DNA of 64,000 nucleotides from Eutreptiella sp. 'Long Island Sound 2002' (GCA_964036045.1 OZ038383.1:95041568-95105567), one strand, 5' to 3'; positions 27,421-40,199 are shown, counted from the first letter of the stretch. Translations and numbers: made by a program. The notes: generated by a model from the sequence alone, not told the origin.

Positions 27421-30400
27421 AGTAAGGAATGGATGTGGTGGAAACGAGCAAAAAATGGAAGAAAATTGGTGAAACTGGGTGAGAATCCAAACATACCATA
27501 TCCCGAATGTGAAAGAAGCATCAAAATACCCGTTGTCAAACAACAATAATGCCCATAGTATCACAAAGTATGGGATTCTAGGACGGCGAGACGTCCAAAT
27601 AGTTGCACTGCGCGCGCACTGCGCTCAGTGCACCCCCTAAAAGGTCACCGATGGGGCACAGGTAAAAAAAGATGCCCGGCGCGCGCCCGGCGCGCTAACG
27701 CTCCCCCATTGGCCACCATTCGTGATGCTCAGCGCCCTATGACCGCTTTTGGGCAACATTCATTTGTACCATTGTTCTGCGCCAACTGGGCTTAAACGCA
27801 CTGCACGAACTGCTTGTGAGGCACCCTGGTTGCCATGCACACTCATGCCAAAGAAATGGCACACCATTACCTCGCAGGGCAGCATTTTAACGCCTAGATT
27901 GCAAGATATCACAAGCTCTCGGTGCCCCGAGGACTCCAGATCAATGTATGCCCCATGGGTGCAGGAGCTGTCCTCGTTCAGGGTTCATCCAAGTCAAAAT
28001 GGCTTTATCTTCCGCTTCTGCTTCAGCTCCTCCTGTCAGCTGCTTGGAGACCAAGATCTTTATTTCAGGTGAGTAGAGCATTGACCTTTCCTCTTTTGGC
28101 ATTGTCTTGATTTGTTGCTGTTGGAGGCTGGGGCAGAGCCAGAAACCCATTCAAAATCAGGCCAGGGTGGACCGCTGCAAAAGCAGACAATTTCGAGCCA
28201 GCCAAGCATGCATACCATCAGAAAGCCTTTTGTCGCTACAGTGTAACACTATTTTGTGTGCTAAGAGTGCAGGGCGTCCAATGCTGGGCATGAGGTTATG
28301 CAATTGAATGATACCCCAATTGGTTTGGGGTGTGTACATGGGTTGGGACACTGGGATACAAACACACAGTGGATCACAAACTGCTTTAGGGACAGGCCAG
28401 GGTCAGATACAGTTCAAAACAGTGGAATGCTTGGAGCCCAAGTAAACAGCTCACCACAGATGCATGCAGAGCACCCCCAGGGACTTGCCTGCCGACATTG
28501 TGACTTGAAATGGTCCTCAAGAGAGGGTGCAGCCACATGCTCATCCTGTTCAGCCGCAGGCGTGTGATAGTTGGCCTGCAAATTCAACACCACTGCAGAG
28601 GGGGGTTTGGGGGTTGCAGTTGCGTCAGCTGCCAAAAGCCATCGGCTACCGGTGTATTGAGTAGATGGGGGTCACCTGCCACCAATGGTTAACAACGTCT
28701 GTTGATTCGCGTGAACAGTTCTGTTTGCACTATGACCGTTTGGCTGGTTCTCTGGATCCTCCCTGCCCTCAGGACACGGGCACAGCGTAATTCGAACAAC
28801 CATCTGACGGGCGGGAGCGCGCGACCTGACTATGCAGGACTGGGGAACTTTCACTTCGGGGTTCCTCAGATGTAGCCGAGCGCACATCACTGCCGTGGTT
28901 ACCAGTGATGCTAGCCAACATGACCCCCTCCCCAACACCGCCACCACGAAGCTGTACCAGGGGTCAGACCACTCAAAAGGTGGCTACCTGCTAAGCAAGC
29001 ACTTGCTGTTGCTTCACAAACATGATTTGGTGTCTAGGCTTCACGTGTGTCAAGCTCCTTAGAGCCACTCCAACATACAACATAGGGGAGCAACCTGACA
29101 TGATGCAATGAAATGGGCAGGAGGCAAGGAAGGGAATCATATTTAGGAGCATATCCAATGGGCTAGGTGATATGTCCCCCATCTGGACATCTCTCATAGA
29201 GGGGCCATGCTGAAATGGGCACGAGGCTATTTCAGACCACTGGCACCAGATAAATTGAAATATTGCCCACCATTGCATGGGTCTACCACGTCCTGTTGGG
29301 GGCAGAATTCAGGGTCTCGGAGTGCATTGAGATCGGCCAAAGCTGGATACCAGGGCTCCAGTTCATGGGTTATGTTTGTTTTGGTCAAGCTTGTGCCCGG
29401 CGGCATCTCCAATGAATCTTACTGGATACGACTGGCGCACTACACAACAATGTGGTACAAAACAATGTGTTGTCTAAGGCCCTCTCTTACCAAGGCTACA
29501 GGACTGATCCAGGTATGGTCCTGACGCAAACTCGTCGCACCTGTGGCAATCAGACTACTGTGGGTGCCGCGTCCTGCCATCATGATGCTGCCAAAACTGT
29601 GGCTTGCTTGACGACAACGAAATTGGTCAATGGTCAGACAGTAGGCTTGGGTGCATGACAACATCACTGCGAACCATCATGCACGTTGCAAACGCGCCAA
29701 AATTGCGTGCGATGCAGCCACGCACAACCATTCAATCACGATACGGCGGAAAAACAATGTCCCTGAGCGCAAGACTGTCCACACACGTGCTCAGGCTGCA
29801 GACTGCGCCCTCAAAAATGGAGACAAAGTGGTCTCATCGAGGTGACAGCCACATGGCGCTACAGTGGGATCCCTCAGTTACGGTGGATGGTAGGCAAAGT
29901 CCCAGTCTTGTTGAAGATGAGGGATTCCCGAGGGTTCAGCCGGGTGCTGGGCCCAGATTGCCTTGGCCACTGCCTCTGTGCTGTGCAGTCGATTTCCCGT
30001 GTCCAGTTGCCAAACGTGATGGACACACGGTGGAGCTGTCACATGCCTTCGGCATGAGCAGGGCTGACACGAACAAAGAAACGCAGAAGCCACCCTCCAG
30101 TACGCTCGGACCTCAACGAAGGGCGGCAGGAACAGTGCTCCGCCGGAGGGGGGGGGGGGATCCCAGTTCCTGAACCCCCCCCCACCTCCAACCTCCGTGG
30201 CTGCCGTGCCGGGGCCCTTTCCCCGCCACCAACACTCGGGTGACGGGGGCTCTCTGAAGTGATTGGAGTAGGCAAGAGGGAGATAGACCCGCACCGCACA
30301 GGACGTGCAACATGGTTTGGCTGATTCCTCTGACCCTAGTTCCCCTCCAACAGGCACTGTACAAAGCGGACAACCACATGACGGGTGGGAGCGCGGTATA

Positions 30401-33032
30401 CTGCACACTGTAGCAAAGAGGGGCAGTGCAGCCAAACTTGGGTTTCTGGGGAAACCTGGGTTTTCGTCCTGGGACATGACTTGGGGGCCAGACACACAGC
30501 GATCGGTGGCAAATCAATGGACCTGAGTGGCATCGCTGCTTCAACACACAGCGGAAGGGAAAAGCATCAACCTTCGGGGCATCAGGGAGGGCATCGGTGC
30601 GCCGACGAAGGGGGCTGCGCCATTGGGGACAGCCCTAAACCCTCTCTCATGCCCAAGGCCGATGCACTGGTCCGTCGTTGACCCAACCGCCGGCCGCTGC
30701 GGACAGCGTCAGCAGAGGGCCATCAACCGCCAGCACCCCCACACCTCTGGGAGAGCGGAGCCATCCTCAACCACAACCATTGACTTCGGAAGGATCGTGG
30801 GCGCGGCACGTTCCAGAGAGTGTTGAGGGGCAAGGGCGTAAGTGTGGCAGATGCGCTGGGCCCTGTCTTTTGTATTGCCGTTGGTTTCGCATTTGGGTCG
30901 CCGCCATTGGGGCCCATGGCCAGCAACGGCGCTGGGGCCGCGTAGGAAAATGAACAAAGCGGCAGCGCTTGACGCTCTGCTGCCCCATGGGACTGCAGCA
31001 CTCTGATTTGGGTTTCAGTGACGGGGCATCGCAGAATGGCACAAGGGAAGCCACGGGGACAAGAACAGGGTCACAGCACAAAGTCAAGACGAACAGAGCC
31101 CATACACATCCTAGACAATTCATCGGGACACAAACAAGCAACTGCAATGGCAATGGCCAGTAATTTGGCGAGTGAAAGCACGGGTTTTTGGAGCCACACG
31201 GAGCCTACACAAGGCAGGGCGGCACGATCAAACACCTTCCATCCGAATGCCTAGTGATTTTTGCAAGTGAAAGAACGGGATTTGGGGGCCGGTGGGCACG
31301 ACCAGCGCAAAGCAAAATTGTTCATGTACAGAAGACACTGGACGGCAGGAGGACACGGAAGTCTGTGCGGACAGCCTTGGGAAGGCAGACCCCCCGGTCC
31401 AAAGCCGTCTACCAGCGGACACGCATGCCTGACTGAGATGAGGTGAAGGGGCGGGCCAGGGGCGGGCAGAGGGGGGGGTTAAATGAGCCGGGCTCAACCG
31501 CTCGGTCCCGTACTGCACATCAATTGACCTCCAAAATGGGGGTGTGGGGATGCCGAGTCTCGTGGTCCGTGGCCCCCATGGACCTGCACGATCTCTACAA
31601 CCCCCCCCCCCCCAGGGCGGCTCATATAACAGTGGACCCCGTGGTCTGGGGAAAGGAGGTTGTGTTTTGCTGCACTTTCGCACGTCTGTCTGAATGGCTG
31701 GGGACGAGATGAAGAGTGGCGCCCAGAGGAGATGGGATTGGCTCGAATTTGTGGGACATGTTGAGCAACACGGGGATCAGAAAATCATGGCAGTCCTGTG
31801 GGGGTCGGGAGCTAGCGTTTGCGGGGGGGGGGGGGGGTCCGACCCGGCCCGCAACATATGGGTATCAAAATGAGAGAAAATACGCCGCGCTGATCATTTT
31901 GACTTAACACAAGTGGGGGTGAAAAAAAAATTGCGGAAAAAATTTTTCACCCTGCCTTGGGGATCCCAGAGCTGGATGGAGAGTGGTGCTGGTGGGGGGG
32001 CTCCCACCCCAGGGCCGAACTTGAGGGGGAGGGCCGGGAGGCTGTTTCCAGGGCACCGACGAAAAGCGGTAGCTGGCGGTTGGAAGAGCGGTTGTTGTCG
32101 GGCAAGTGCTGGCGGCCACAAAACGGCTGGAGGGCAGTTGGGGGCAGTGGAAAGCAGATTGAAAGGGACTGACCGGTACCCTGAAGGGGGAGGGCTGCCC
32201 CCCCTCAAGCGCGTTTCTGCCATCCCCCCCCCCCCACCTGCCACATTTTGTCAAGGAAAGTGCATGGGAATGACCCCGCCACCAGCCCCCCCCCCTTCCC
32301 CCCCATCACCCACAAACCCTCCTCCACAAAAACACACGCACACAAACAGCATCTGCAGAGACACGAACCCAACAAAGAGCGTGGCACAAGAACTGGGTCC
32401 TCGTCAGGAGCTGTTCCGCAACAGCCCGGGGCACCTTTCTGCAGGACGTGGGGTATCCGGCACCTCATCAGGCCGCTGCAATCAGAAACGGGTCATGGGT
32501 TCAGACACGTGCCCCAGGGGCCAGGTGCCTTTTTGTGATACAGGGCGCACGGCCACACCAGAAGTCTTTGTCACAACCAAAACAGAAGTGCAAGGAGCAA
32601 AACTCTCACTCCAGAACAGATGCTCTAGAGTACAGGGGATGTCGTCAGCAGCCGGCAGTACACAAACAGAACGGGGTAAAGGTCAGCCCTGACAAACACA
32701 TGCATATGGCCAGCACAAAGCAAAATCCACACAGCTCACAATCAGCGATTGATGCTCTGGGCCCCACAGCCCCCCCACACCACACACACACAAACACAAA
32801 TGAACACGACAAACAGGCACTTCAACAGGCGCTGAGTGCTCGAATCTCGTCGAACCAACCAGACAGCCAAAGAAATGTCATGACCATCAGCAGCGAGGCG
32901 CATTTCTGTAGGCGGGAGGTTGTGCAGGTCGGGGGTCAAGCATCAGAATGCATCGTGTGGCATGCGTTCTACAGTCAGGAGGCATGGCCAGACAGGTGCG
33001 ACACTACTGCATCCTACCTGTCAGCTGAAGAA

Positions 33033-33067
<35 letters not shown>

Positions 33068-33598
33068 GACAGCAGAGCTGTCCTTGACGTCTTTCGGTGT
33101 GTCAAAGGGTATGCAATGTGCAGAAGAGACATATGAGCAAAAATTCCCTGTCCCTTGTCCAGACCTCAATAAATCCATGGAGGAGTCCGTGTTCAAACTA
33201 GCCTATCCATTAGACACACACACTTCGTCGCGACCAAAACAGAAGTCCCAAAAAAGAACAAGTCTCACTCTAGAACAGATGCCCCAGAGTACAGGGGATG
33301 TAGTCAGCAGCATGTAGACACACACACACACACACGTTGAGAACCGCGAAAAAAGAACACAGCAAAGAAAAGCGGTTGGAGAAAACTCCTCAGGAGGTGC
33401 AGAGCAGCCCTAGACGTCTATCGGTCTGGCGAAGAGTGCGCATACTATGGTGGTTACAATGCAGGCACACGTGTTCTTCAAACCTCATCAATTCCCATCC
33501 ATTTATCGCTCTGTTAGGTGCCTCCACCCAACCACACACACACACACATACAAAATCAGACGTACAGGAAGACACACACACGCACACACACACTGATG
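27421..33598. other. 6 kb without a supportable gene
   Basis: Short open frames on both strands, none with recognisable motifs. Contains a degenerate duplication (28785-28825 and 30362-30402 share ACAACCA(T/C)(C/A)TGACGGG.GGGAGCGCG), G or C runs near 30149, 31603, 31818 and 32226, and CA-rich microsatellites (33036-33066 and 33534-33595). Decayed transposons or unrecognised exons are possible. Confidence 0.4.
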
Positions 33599-34336
33599 CT
33601 ATGATGGCACGAGGGTTGGAGAGGCCCAGTCCCTGCGGGAGGGGTGATAGGTATACGCCCCCACGGGGGGCAGCAGCTCTGCCGCCGCCAGCGGCGTCAG
33701 CGCATCGGGGGGCATGCGTCGCACGTGCCCCGGGACCGGACTCGACACCCGACTTCCCGCGGGGGATGGCCCCGGGGGGGACATCGAGGCGAGTTTGCGG
33801 TCGGGGCTGAGGACGTGGACTGGCCTTGCGGAGGGGCTTGGGAGGCCGTTGGGGCTCCAGCACTGCGCGGGGGGGTCCAAGGGGCTGAGGACCTGCTGGC
33901 CGGTCTTGAGCGGCAGGTGCAGCAGGTGCCGCACGCCGCACTCCACCTCCGCGGCCCCAGACAACGCACGCTCTACCAGCTCCGTGGGCTCGGTGTATGC
34001 AGCGGGAGTGAGGCCCTCAGCTGTCGTGGTTGTCAGGGACAGGGCCCTGCTTCTGGTGGGGGTCTTGGAGGGGCTTTTGGTGGAGGACGGGGTTGCGGAG
34101 GCGGCGCCACGGGGCTGGGACCGGGAGCTGCTTTTGGGGGGGTGGTCGCGGTGTGTGGCGGCGATGCTCGCCCTTGGGGAGTTGCCGCTGGCCCATGGGA
34201 CTTGATTCAGGGAGTTGGGGGCGCCGGTGGGGCTGAAGACAAGGTGAGGCACATGCAGACAAACCAGACGAGTGACTCTTCTGGGGTGGCAGATGCTCAG
34301 TGAAGGGGTCAAATTGCCCTTCCCCGCCCTACGCAA
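33599..34336 (-). CDS. hypothetical Ser/Pro-rich ORF
   Basis: 245 codons in a local GC-rich island. The protein is low-complexity: SATPSSTKSPSKTPTRSRAL, then a short ordered stretch (TELVERALSGAAEVECGVRHLL), then Pro/Ser-rich sequence to the stop. The composition jump against flanking DNA and the long frame argue for coding. A second GC-rich island with a similar minus-strand style lies at 37179-37640, and the two may be exons of one gene. No function is assigned. Confidence 0.35.
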   Translation of the reverse strand: MRRAGKGNLTPSLSICHPRRVTRLVCLHVPHLVFSPTGAPNSLNQVPWASGNSPRASIAATHRDHPPKSSSRSQPRGAASATPSSTKSPSKTPTRSRALSLTTTTAEGLTPAAYTEPTELVERALSGAAEVECGVRHLLHLPLKTGQQVLSPLDPPAQCWSPNGLPSPSARPVHVLSPDRKLASMSPPGPSPAGSRVSSPVPGHVRRMPPDALTPLAAAELLPPVGAYTYHPSRRDWASPTLVPS

Positions 34337-34845
34337 TCCAAAGTGTTGCAGCCCAAGCCCAAACGGGCACTTTGCATGACAAGTACACTGCGCATTAAAC
34401 CACTGTGAACAGGTTTGTCAGCTTGCTAGAACTGAGATAAGTGTTGTCTGGCCTGTTTGCCGTTGGGGATGTTGATGGTTGGGGGGGGGGGTTCTTTTGA
34501 GCAGGTGGGGGGGAGGGGGGGAGGTGGTTTTGGACCCAAAACTTGGTGTACCAAAAATGGCCTAACCAGATTTTCCCTAGGGGTGGGGCGGCATCTTCAA
34601 CTTTGCATGGCCAAGCCCAAACGGACCACCCGATCCAAGTGAAAGGGCTGCGGTGTACGCAGTGATTCCGACCGACAGCGGGGGTCAAGACGAAGGCCTA
34701 AAGGTTCCTCGGGTTGTACTTTGGGCGCAAAGGGTTCTACAAGGCCTCTCCACGAAGTACCCGGGTCTATAAATTTCGTTTTCCCCACTATGGTCACTTT
34801 GGTCTGGGGAGGGGGGGGGTGTTTTGGGGGAGGGGATCGGGGATC

Positions 34846-34988
34846 CCCACCGCTTCAGAGCGGGGGGCAAAATCAGAAGTGGCCCACAAGTGGGCAAAGT
34901 GGCTACCTCACCCCTGCCGTATCGGGGATCCCCACCGCTTCAGAGCGGGGGGCAAAATCAGAAGTGGCCCACAAGTGGGCAAAATGGC
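34846..34988 (+). repeat. ~75-bp tandem duplication
   Basis: ATCGGGGATCCCCACCGCTTCAGAGCGGGGGGCAAAATCAGAAGTGGCCCACAAGTGGGCAAA(G/A)TGGC occurs twice with one clear difference. The unit contains two short palindromes (GGGGATCCCC, GCCCACAAGTGGGC). Confidence 0.85.
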
Positions 34989-35228
34989 TTTTTTCTACTA
35001 AGTTTTTTACTGAGTAAAAAAAATTTTTTTTTCTACTCAGTTTTTTAATGAGTGAAAAAAAAATTTTTTTCTACTCAGTTCTTTACTGAGTAAAAAAAAA
35101 TAATTTTTTTTTACTCAGTTTCGCAACTGAGTAGAAAACCCACTTACTGAGTAACAAATTGTTTTTTTACTCAGTTTTGAAACTGAGTAAAAATTTTTTT
35201 TTTAAAAAAAATTTTTTACTCAGTTTTA
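34989..35228. repeat. array of ACTCAGT/ACTGAGT palindromes with A8/T9 runs
   Basis: About five units of 38-60 bp. Each is TACTCAGTT-short loop-ACTGAGTA followed by a run of A then a run of T, so each unit can fold into two hairpins. The region is strongly AT-rich in a GC-rich neighbourhood. No gene. Confidence 0.75.
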
Positions 35229-37178
35229 CCACGGACCCGGTGTCCCCCCCCTTGATTTTTAATTATTCTAAAGAAGCCCTGGGGGGGGGGGTGTCTCGTC
35301 CGCACATTCCAACAAGGCCTGTGGGGGGATGGTGACGCCTGAACGACCTGGGTGCATGGGACATCCACATATACATCTTGATGTCCAAAACCTTTTCTGC
35401 TTCACGCTGTGCACATCGCCAGCAAGCAAGGGTCACTGATATGCAGAGAGAGTTTGGTTGAAAACATAAGGTTGTCCATTGGGTGCTCCCCATCATGTCC
35501 ATTGACAAATGCTTCCACAGTGGAGGGGACTGGCAGCAGCAACATTTGGCACTCAATGAAACAGGTATGTGACAACACGATTGAAAAGTCGGTAAAATGT
35601 CGGTAAACTTCAATAGAAGTTGAGCCAACTTGACGGTGACATACTCATTGAGCGAGGTGTGCCCAATGGCCAAATAGGGTGGATTGAGAGGGCTAAACCA
35701 CACAAAAAATGGGAGGTTTGATCATTGTGAATGGTCACAGTATCAAAAAGATCGGTTTTGGAATTTTCGATTTTTGAGCTATTGAGGGGGGAAAACTGCT
35801 GAAGTAGTTTGCCCTATTCCCTTGGAGAAGCCCCAACCCCTCCAACACCCAACACCCCAATTGGGTACAAAATACATAAAGATGACCTAAAACATGCTAC
35901 ACAGGGGAGATGCGATCATTGTGAGTGGTAAAAACAAAAAAAATCGGTCTAGGAATTTTCGATGTTTGAGCTATTGAGTATGAAAACTGGGTAATTTTCA
36001 CCCCATTTTCAGTGCAAACAGTGATTTTGCATCTTGGAGACGGGTGAAGGAGGACTGTTGATAGTGCAAAAAGCATCTTTTTGCATCCAAGTATGAGTGT
36101 ATTGGCACAACACGCTTACTTGTGGGTTAGCAAAGGTCATGAAGGCTGCCAAATCATTGTCTCAACAATACTTGCAATTTTGACCCTGTTTGCAGTCAAA
36201 ATAGTGATTTCCTGTTTTTCAAACAGGCCATGACCACCCCTAGGCAGGGCTAGAGGCTGAAAAACATGTCCCTTTGCACCCTACTATGTGAATACTGTCA
36301 CAACACCCCCCATCAGACCCCTCGAGGGGGCGGTAACACAGGGTCCCTAAGGCAGCCGAAAATGTTGGCCCAGCTCCCGTTGCAGTTTTGACCCTGTGTT
36401 CAGTGCAATTTCGCAGCCTTCACCATAAATGGGCAATGGCTGGCCCAAGGAAATGCTGGAGGCTGCAAAACATGTTCTTTTGCATCCTACCATGGGTATA
36501 TCACCACACCCCCACCCTGCTTCGGGGAATACCACAGGGTCCCTGACATATTGGAACCAAGGGTGGGGGGAAAAGGTTTGTGGCGCCAGGGAGGGGGGGG
36601 GGGGCATTTTTCAGACAGGGTGGCTCCCATGACATGGTGGACGGGCCTGCAGGGGATGCGGGGGGGTAGAGGGGGGGTACCCCAACATATGTACCTCAAA
36701 TTGATCACCACGACGTGCTTATCATTTTGAGGTATATATCATGGGGAACTTTCTTTCAAGCCTTTTTCTTTCAGGTTGCTTTGCGGCCCGACTTTTGAGC
36801 CCGGACTGGTCTTCAACCTGCCACTTTATCAGGGCTCTGTCATGGGAGCCCCTTTCGCAACCCCTTAGGATTGCTGCGCGGTGAGCTGAGGGGCAAGGGA
36901 GCACGCCAGCAAGCGACAGCACAAAGAAACCTCATCAGCGGTACATGTCCATACCGTCCTCCGCCGGCGCCTTCCGCGAAAAGGCCTTTCCCAGCCCCGG
37001 CTAAGGGGCTCAAACAACCCCCCTCCCCCACAAACCTTTTTCCCACCCCAAAATAACGGCACAGACAAGACTCGGCAACAAGTGGCAAGCCTGTTTTTTT
37101 GCCCTGACACAGCAAATCCCGACCACCCCCTGGTACGGTACTGTTCGTGGATTGTGGTGGTGCACCCACGGGTATCCA
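35229..37178. other. degenerate ~200-bp tandem repeats; no convincing gene
   Basis: GATCATTGTGA.TGGT...ATCGGT.T.GGAATTTTCGAT.TTTGAGCTATTGAG appears at 35715 and 35912. Further on, TTGACCCTGT..GCAGT and GAGGCTG.AAAACATGT...TTGCA.CCTAC.ATG occur near 36185-36260 and 36385-36480. A 146-codon minus-strand frame at 35263-35703 has no recognisable features. Confidence 0.45.
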
Positions 37179-37640
37179 TCATTTGGTAACCCGGGGGGGG
37201 GGGGGGGGGGGACTGTTCCCGAGTCCGTGATCCAGGGCACCAACATGTAGCAGATACTGCAGAGACACGGCACACCGCTGGGCCAAGGGCGGGGGCAGTG
37301 AAAGCCCCAACGCCCCAAGCCCCAAGCCTCCCTCCCTCTCATGCGAAGGCCACTGGTGCGGCGCATACTGGAAGGGGTACGTGGCCGGGGGGTTCATGAT
37401 GGGCACAGTGCGCAGGGCTGTTGGCACCGCTGTCGCCGCGCCTTTGGGGCCGGGCTCCCAAGCGGCCGCCACCGGGGCTGGGGACGACCTGAGGGGCTGC
37501 ACGGGCCCCCGGCGGACGTCTTGCAGCGTGCGGCCCGAGTGCAGGCCCCGCGGGACCACGAAGGGCACCAGCAGCACGTCGTTGGGCTTCCAAATATTGA
37601 ACATCTGCGACGTCCGATCCTAAGAACCGGCGGATGATGG
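37179..37640 (-). CDS. hypothetical ORF or exon in a GC-rich island
   Basis: The minus-strand frame with the most natural composition reads MFNIWKPNDVLLVPFVVPRG, then a Gln/Pro/Ala-rich part and ATYPFQYAPHQWPSHEREGG, and ends at the long G tract (about 37192-37212). It could be an exon of the same gene as 33599-34336. The overlapping second frame is Ala/Arg-rich and looks like a shadow. No motif recognised. Confidence 0.3.
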
Positions 37641-39469
37641 GGCACGGGCTCTGCCCTGCCAAGCCCTGACGATCTCCATGCACGCCACCCTTTCACGGGG
37701 GTGGCGTTGCACAAAAATGATGCGGAAGAGAATCAAGGTGACTCAGAAAGGGGTGGGCAGGCTTTCACCTCCGGGGGCGTGTAGGGGCGATACAGCCCTC
37801 TGGCTAGACCCCCCCCCCAAAAAAGGCTCAATTGATGGGCCGGGCCCCCCAAAATCCTACCGAGACTGACCCCTGGGCCCTGGACATGACCTGGACCCAA
37901 AATTCAGCAAAAAAAAGAAAATGGGATTTTTGGGATCAGTGCGTCGAGGAGGCTCAGAAAAATCATCAGTTGCCATGTATTTGGTGAGGAAAAAATTGAC
38001 AACTTTCAAGGCTCAAAAAAAAATTCGGTGCCTTCGGCGCCAGAGTTCAGAATAGCCGATTGATGGTCCTGTCAATTGAGCTCTTTTCCCAAACCCCCAT
38101 CCAGGTTTGGGGGGGGGCTCTATTGACCCCCCCAAACACCAGACACTGCGCTGGCGTTGCACAAAACTGACGCTGCAGAGAATCGAAGTGACTCAGAAAG
38201 TCCCCTGCAGCGCTTCTGCTGCGCGCTCCCGCAGCGATTGCGTACCCTGGAGTGCACTGGCTCGGCGTCGTAGATTTGCCAACGTCATTGTGAATACTGC
38301 TGTCCCTTTCACTTTTCGGGGTGAACCATGAGCCATCAACGTTTCGGGGGGATGTCCCCCAGAAAAGCCACTGTGGACTGTCGCCCAAATCTGGCCTCGA
38401 TGTGCGTTGTATTGGGGGCTGAACAATGGCGGCATGACGACGTCATGGGATGCGGTGACAGATTCGCCGGTGTGCAGAGGCACATACCAGTTCCACCATG
38501 TGCAGGTAGTCCTCCAGGCCACGCCCCACGCGCCCATACTCACGCCTTTCGGTCTTGGCAACGACCTTGCGGGCGACGGACTCCCCGCGAAGGATGACAG
38601 CCTGCAGGGGTTGTGCAAGAGCATCATTGCCTAAAGGGCCGGCAGGAGGGGGGCCGGAGGGGAAGGGGAGCTTTAGGACACGGTTGCAGTGGACCAATAC
38701 AAGGGAGGGGGGTACCCCCCAGGGATGCATTTCAAGCCTGCCCCCCCCTCTCTGGGGCGCCCAGCCTATGCCCAGCCACTATCTCCCTGGCGGCAAGTGC
38801 CAGCTTCAATGGCATTTGTAACCGACAGTAACCACCCCCAACCGCTTCGGCAACCTCCTCCTACCGCCTGTACAACCGCTTCTCAGGCCGCCTCTGAGGT
38901 CCCTTCCCTGGGTGTCCCCCCCTTCCTCGCCACCACAAGCCCAGAGTCTCCCCACCTTCCTCGCCACAGGCCCATGAGGGGGCAGCCAGGCCTGAAGCAA
39001 CTTGCCAGGCTGTGGCGCCCACAGCAGCGCCTGTACTTTCTGGACTTCGTCGTCTAGCGTACCACCGGCCTTCCCAAACACTCCGTCATCCCTAGCAGAA
39101 GCCGAAAACAACCCACACAAGGACCCTGGACACTGGCATGCAACGCTTGCCAGCAGAAAAAGGAAAAAAGGGTTTGCCAACTCTGAGACTGCCGCCAAGA
39201 CTGACCGATGCTCACGAGTGCAAATCCTCACAGATCCACCTCCGGCCGGGCAATGTGTCGCTGCATATCCAGGCCGGCAGGACAAATAGGGGCGCTGCAT
39301 GCGTCCCATGCCCCCCCCCCCCCCCCCGGAGCGGGACCAGCGCGGTGCTGAGCCACGTGAGGCGCAACAAATGCAATAAATCTCTCGGGGACATTCGGTT
39401 CCTGCCAACACACAGCAAATTTTCAGGTTTTTCTCAACTTTTGGTCTAATGCACCAAAATGTCGTTACC
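37641..39469. other. no gene seen; dispersed duplications
   Basis: GTTGCACAAAA.TGA.GC.G.AGAGAATC.A.GTGACTCAGAAAG occurs at 37706 and 38155. A second duplicated block (38745-38885) is repeated at 43472-43605. A C-tract lies near 39308. Confidence 0.45.
38745..38885 (-). repeat. ~140-bp segment duplicated at 43472-43605
   Basis: Nearly 90 percent identical by eye, and preceded in both places by a C-tract and CTCTCTGGGGCGCCCAGCCTATG. On the minus strand the 43.5-kb copy reads as a helical peptide (RLDRRLEEVAEAVGGGYCQL). The 38.8-kb copy carries a stop in that frame. A duplicated exon fragment is possible. Confidence 0.7.
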
Positions 39470-39560
39470 TTGGGGCGGGTATGTGTATGATTTTCGAAAT
39501 CTGTGAGAAAAGGCCGTTTCAGAAATGTATGGGTTGGGGGTGGGGGGTAGGTGGTCACAG
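39470..39560 (+). repeat. copy of the 'atgtatgggttggggg' dispersed repeat
   Basis: TATGTGTATGATTTTCGAAATCTGTGAGAAAAGGCCGTTTCAGAAATGTATGGGTTGGGGG is almost identical to 45922-45990. Confidence 0.75.
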
Positions 39561-39647
39561 TTTTGCGCACAGAGCTGTAAACGGGAGGACACACAGGGCA
39601 CAGGCAATGCTCCAGGGTTCACTCATCATTCTGAATCCAATTCGTTG

Positions 39648-40180
39648 TCATTGTTGCACAAGGGCCGGGACTCCATTGGGGCACACATCCCCCTGCTTGT
39701 GACTGGGAACATACTTTTTCAATTTTTCCCAATCCTGCAGCCTGCGTGCCTTCACTGGCACCCACCCTGTGTTCAGGGGCATGGCCCACAGGCCGTCAGT
39801 TGTCAGGTCCACATTTCGCTGCTTGGTGAGCTGGACCTTGCGCCATGGAATGGCCTCACTGTACCCTGATTTTACCCAGACAAAACCGGGATGGGCCTCA
39901 AGGTTTTCAGGGTTAGGTGTCTTGCCAAAATCCAACCACTTTATTTTGTCATCTCTGATCAAAACAGGCTTCTGCTGATGGTCCAGGTGGCTGCCTGAAG
40001 ATTTATATGCACCTGCCAGCCACTTCGACACATCCCAAAAAACATTGCGCTTCAAAACGCGCAGTTTGCACACGAACCGCTGTTTGTTTCGCACAACGTG
40101 CTGGATTGTTAGGCCAGCCATGTCAGTCAGACTGCAGTAATAATCAACATTATGGAGGGCACGGTCCATGGCACGGGACG
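39648..40180 (-). CDS. terminal exon of an unidentified gene
   Basis: Protein-like frame of about 177 codons ending at TGA 39648. It probably starts after a splice acceptor ...GATGCAG|CG at 40181-40182, because further upstream the frame runs into a TA microsatellite. Features: RALHNVDYYCSLTDMAG, VVRNKQRFVCKLRVLKRNVF, DFGKTPNPENLEAHPG, then FVWVKSGYSEAIPWRKVQL, which has the V-W-V-K ... W look of a PWWP-like domain, and a basic C terminus (ARRLQDWEKLKKYVPSHKQG). It resembles the VVWVKIARGVW segment of the gene at 24358-25325, so the two may be relatives. The family is not identified. Upstream exons were not found. Confidence 0.45.
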
Positions 40181-40199
40181 CTGCATCGCATAGATTATA

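Noticed and set aside
27421-33598. Transposase or viral genes in the 27-33 kb interval
   Set aside because: No catalytic motif or consistent frame could be found on either strand.
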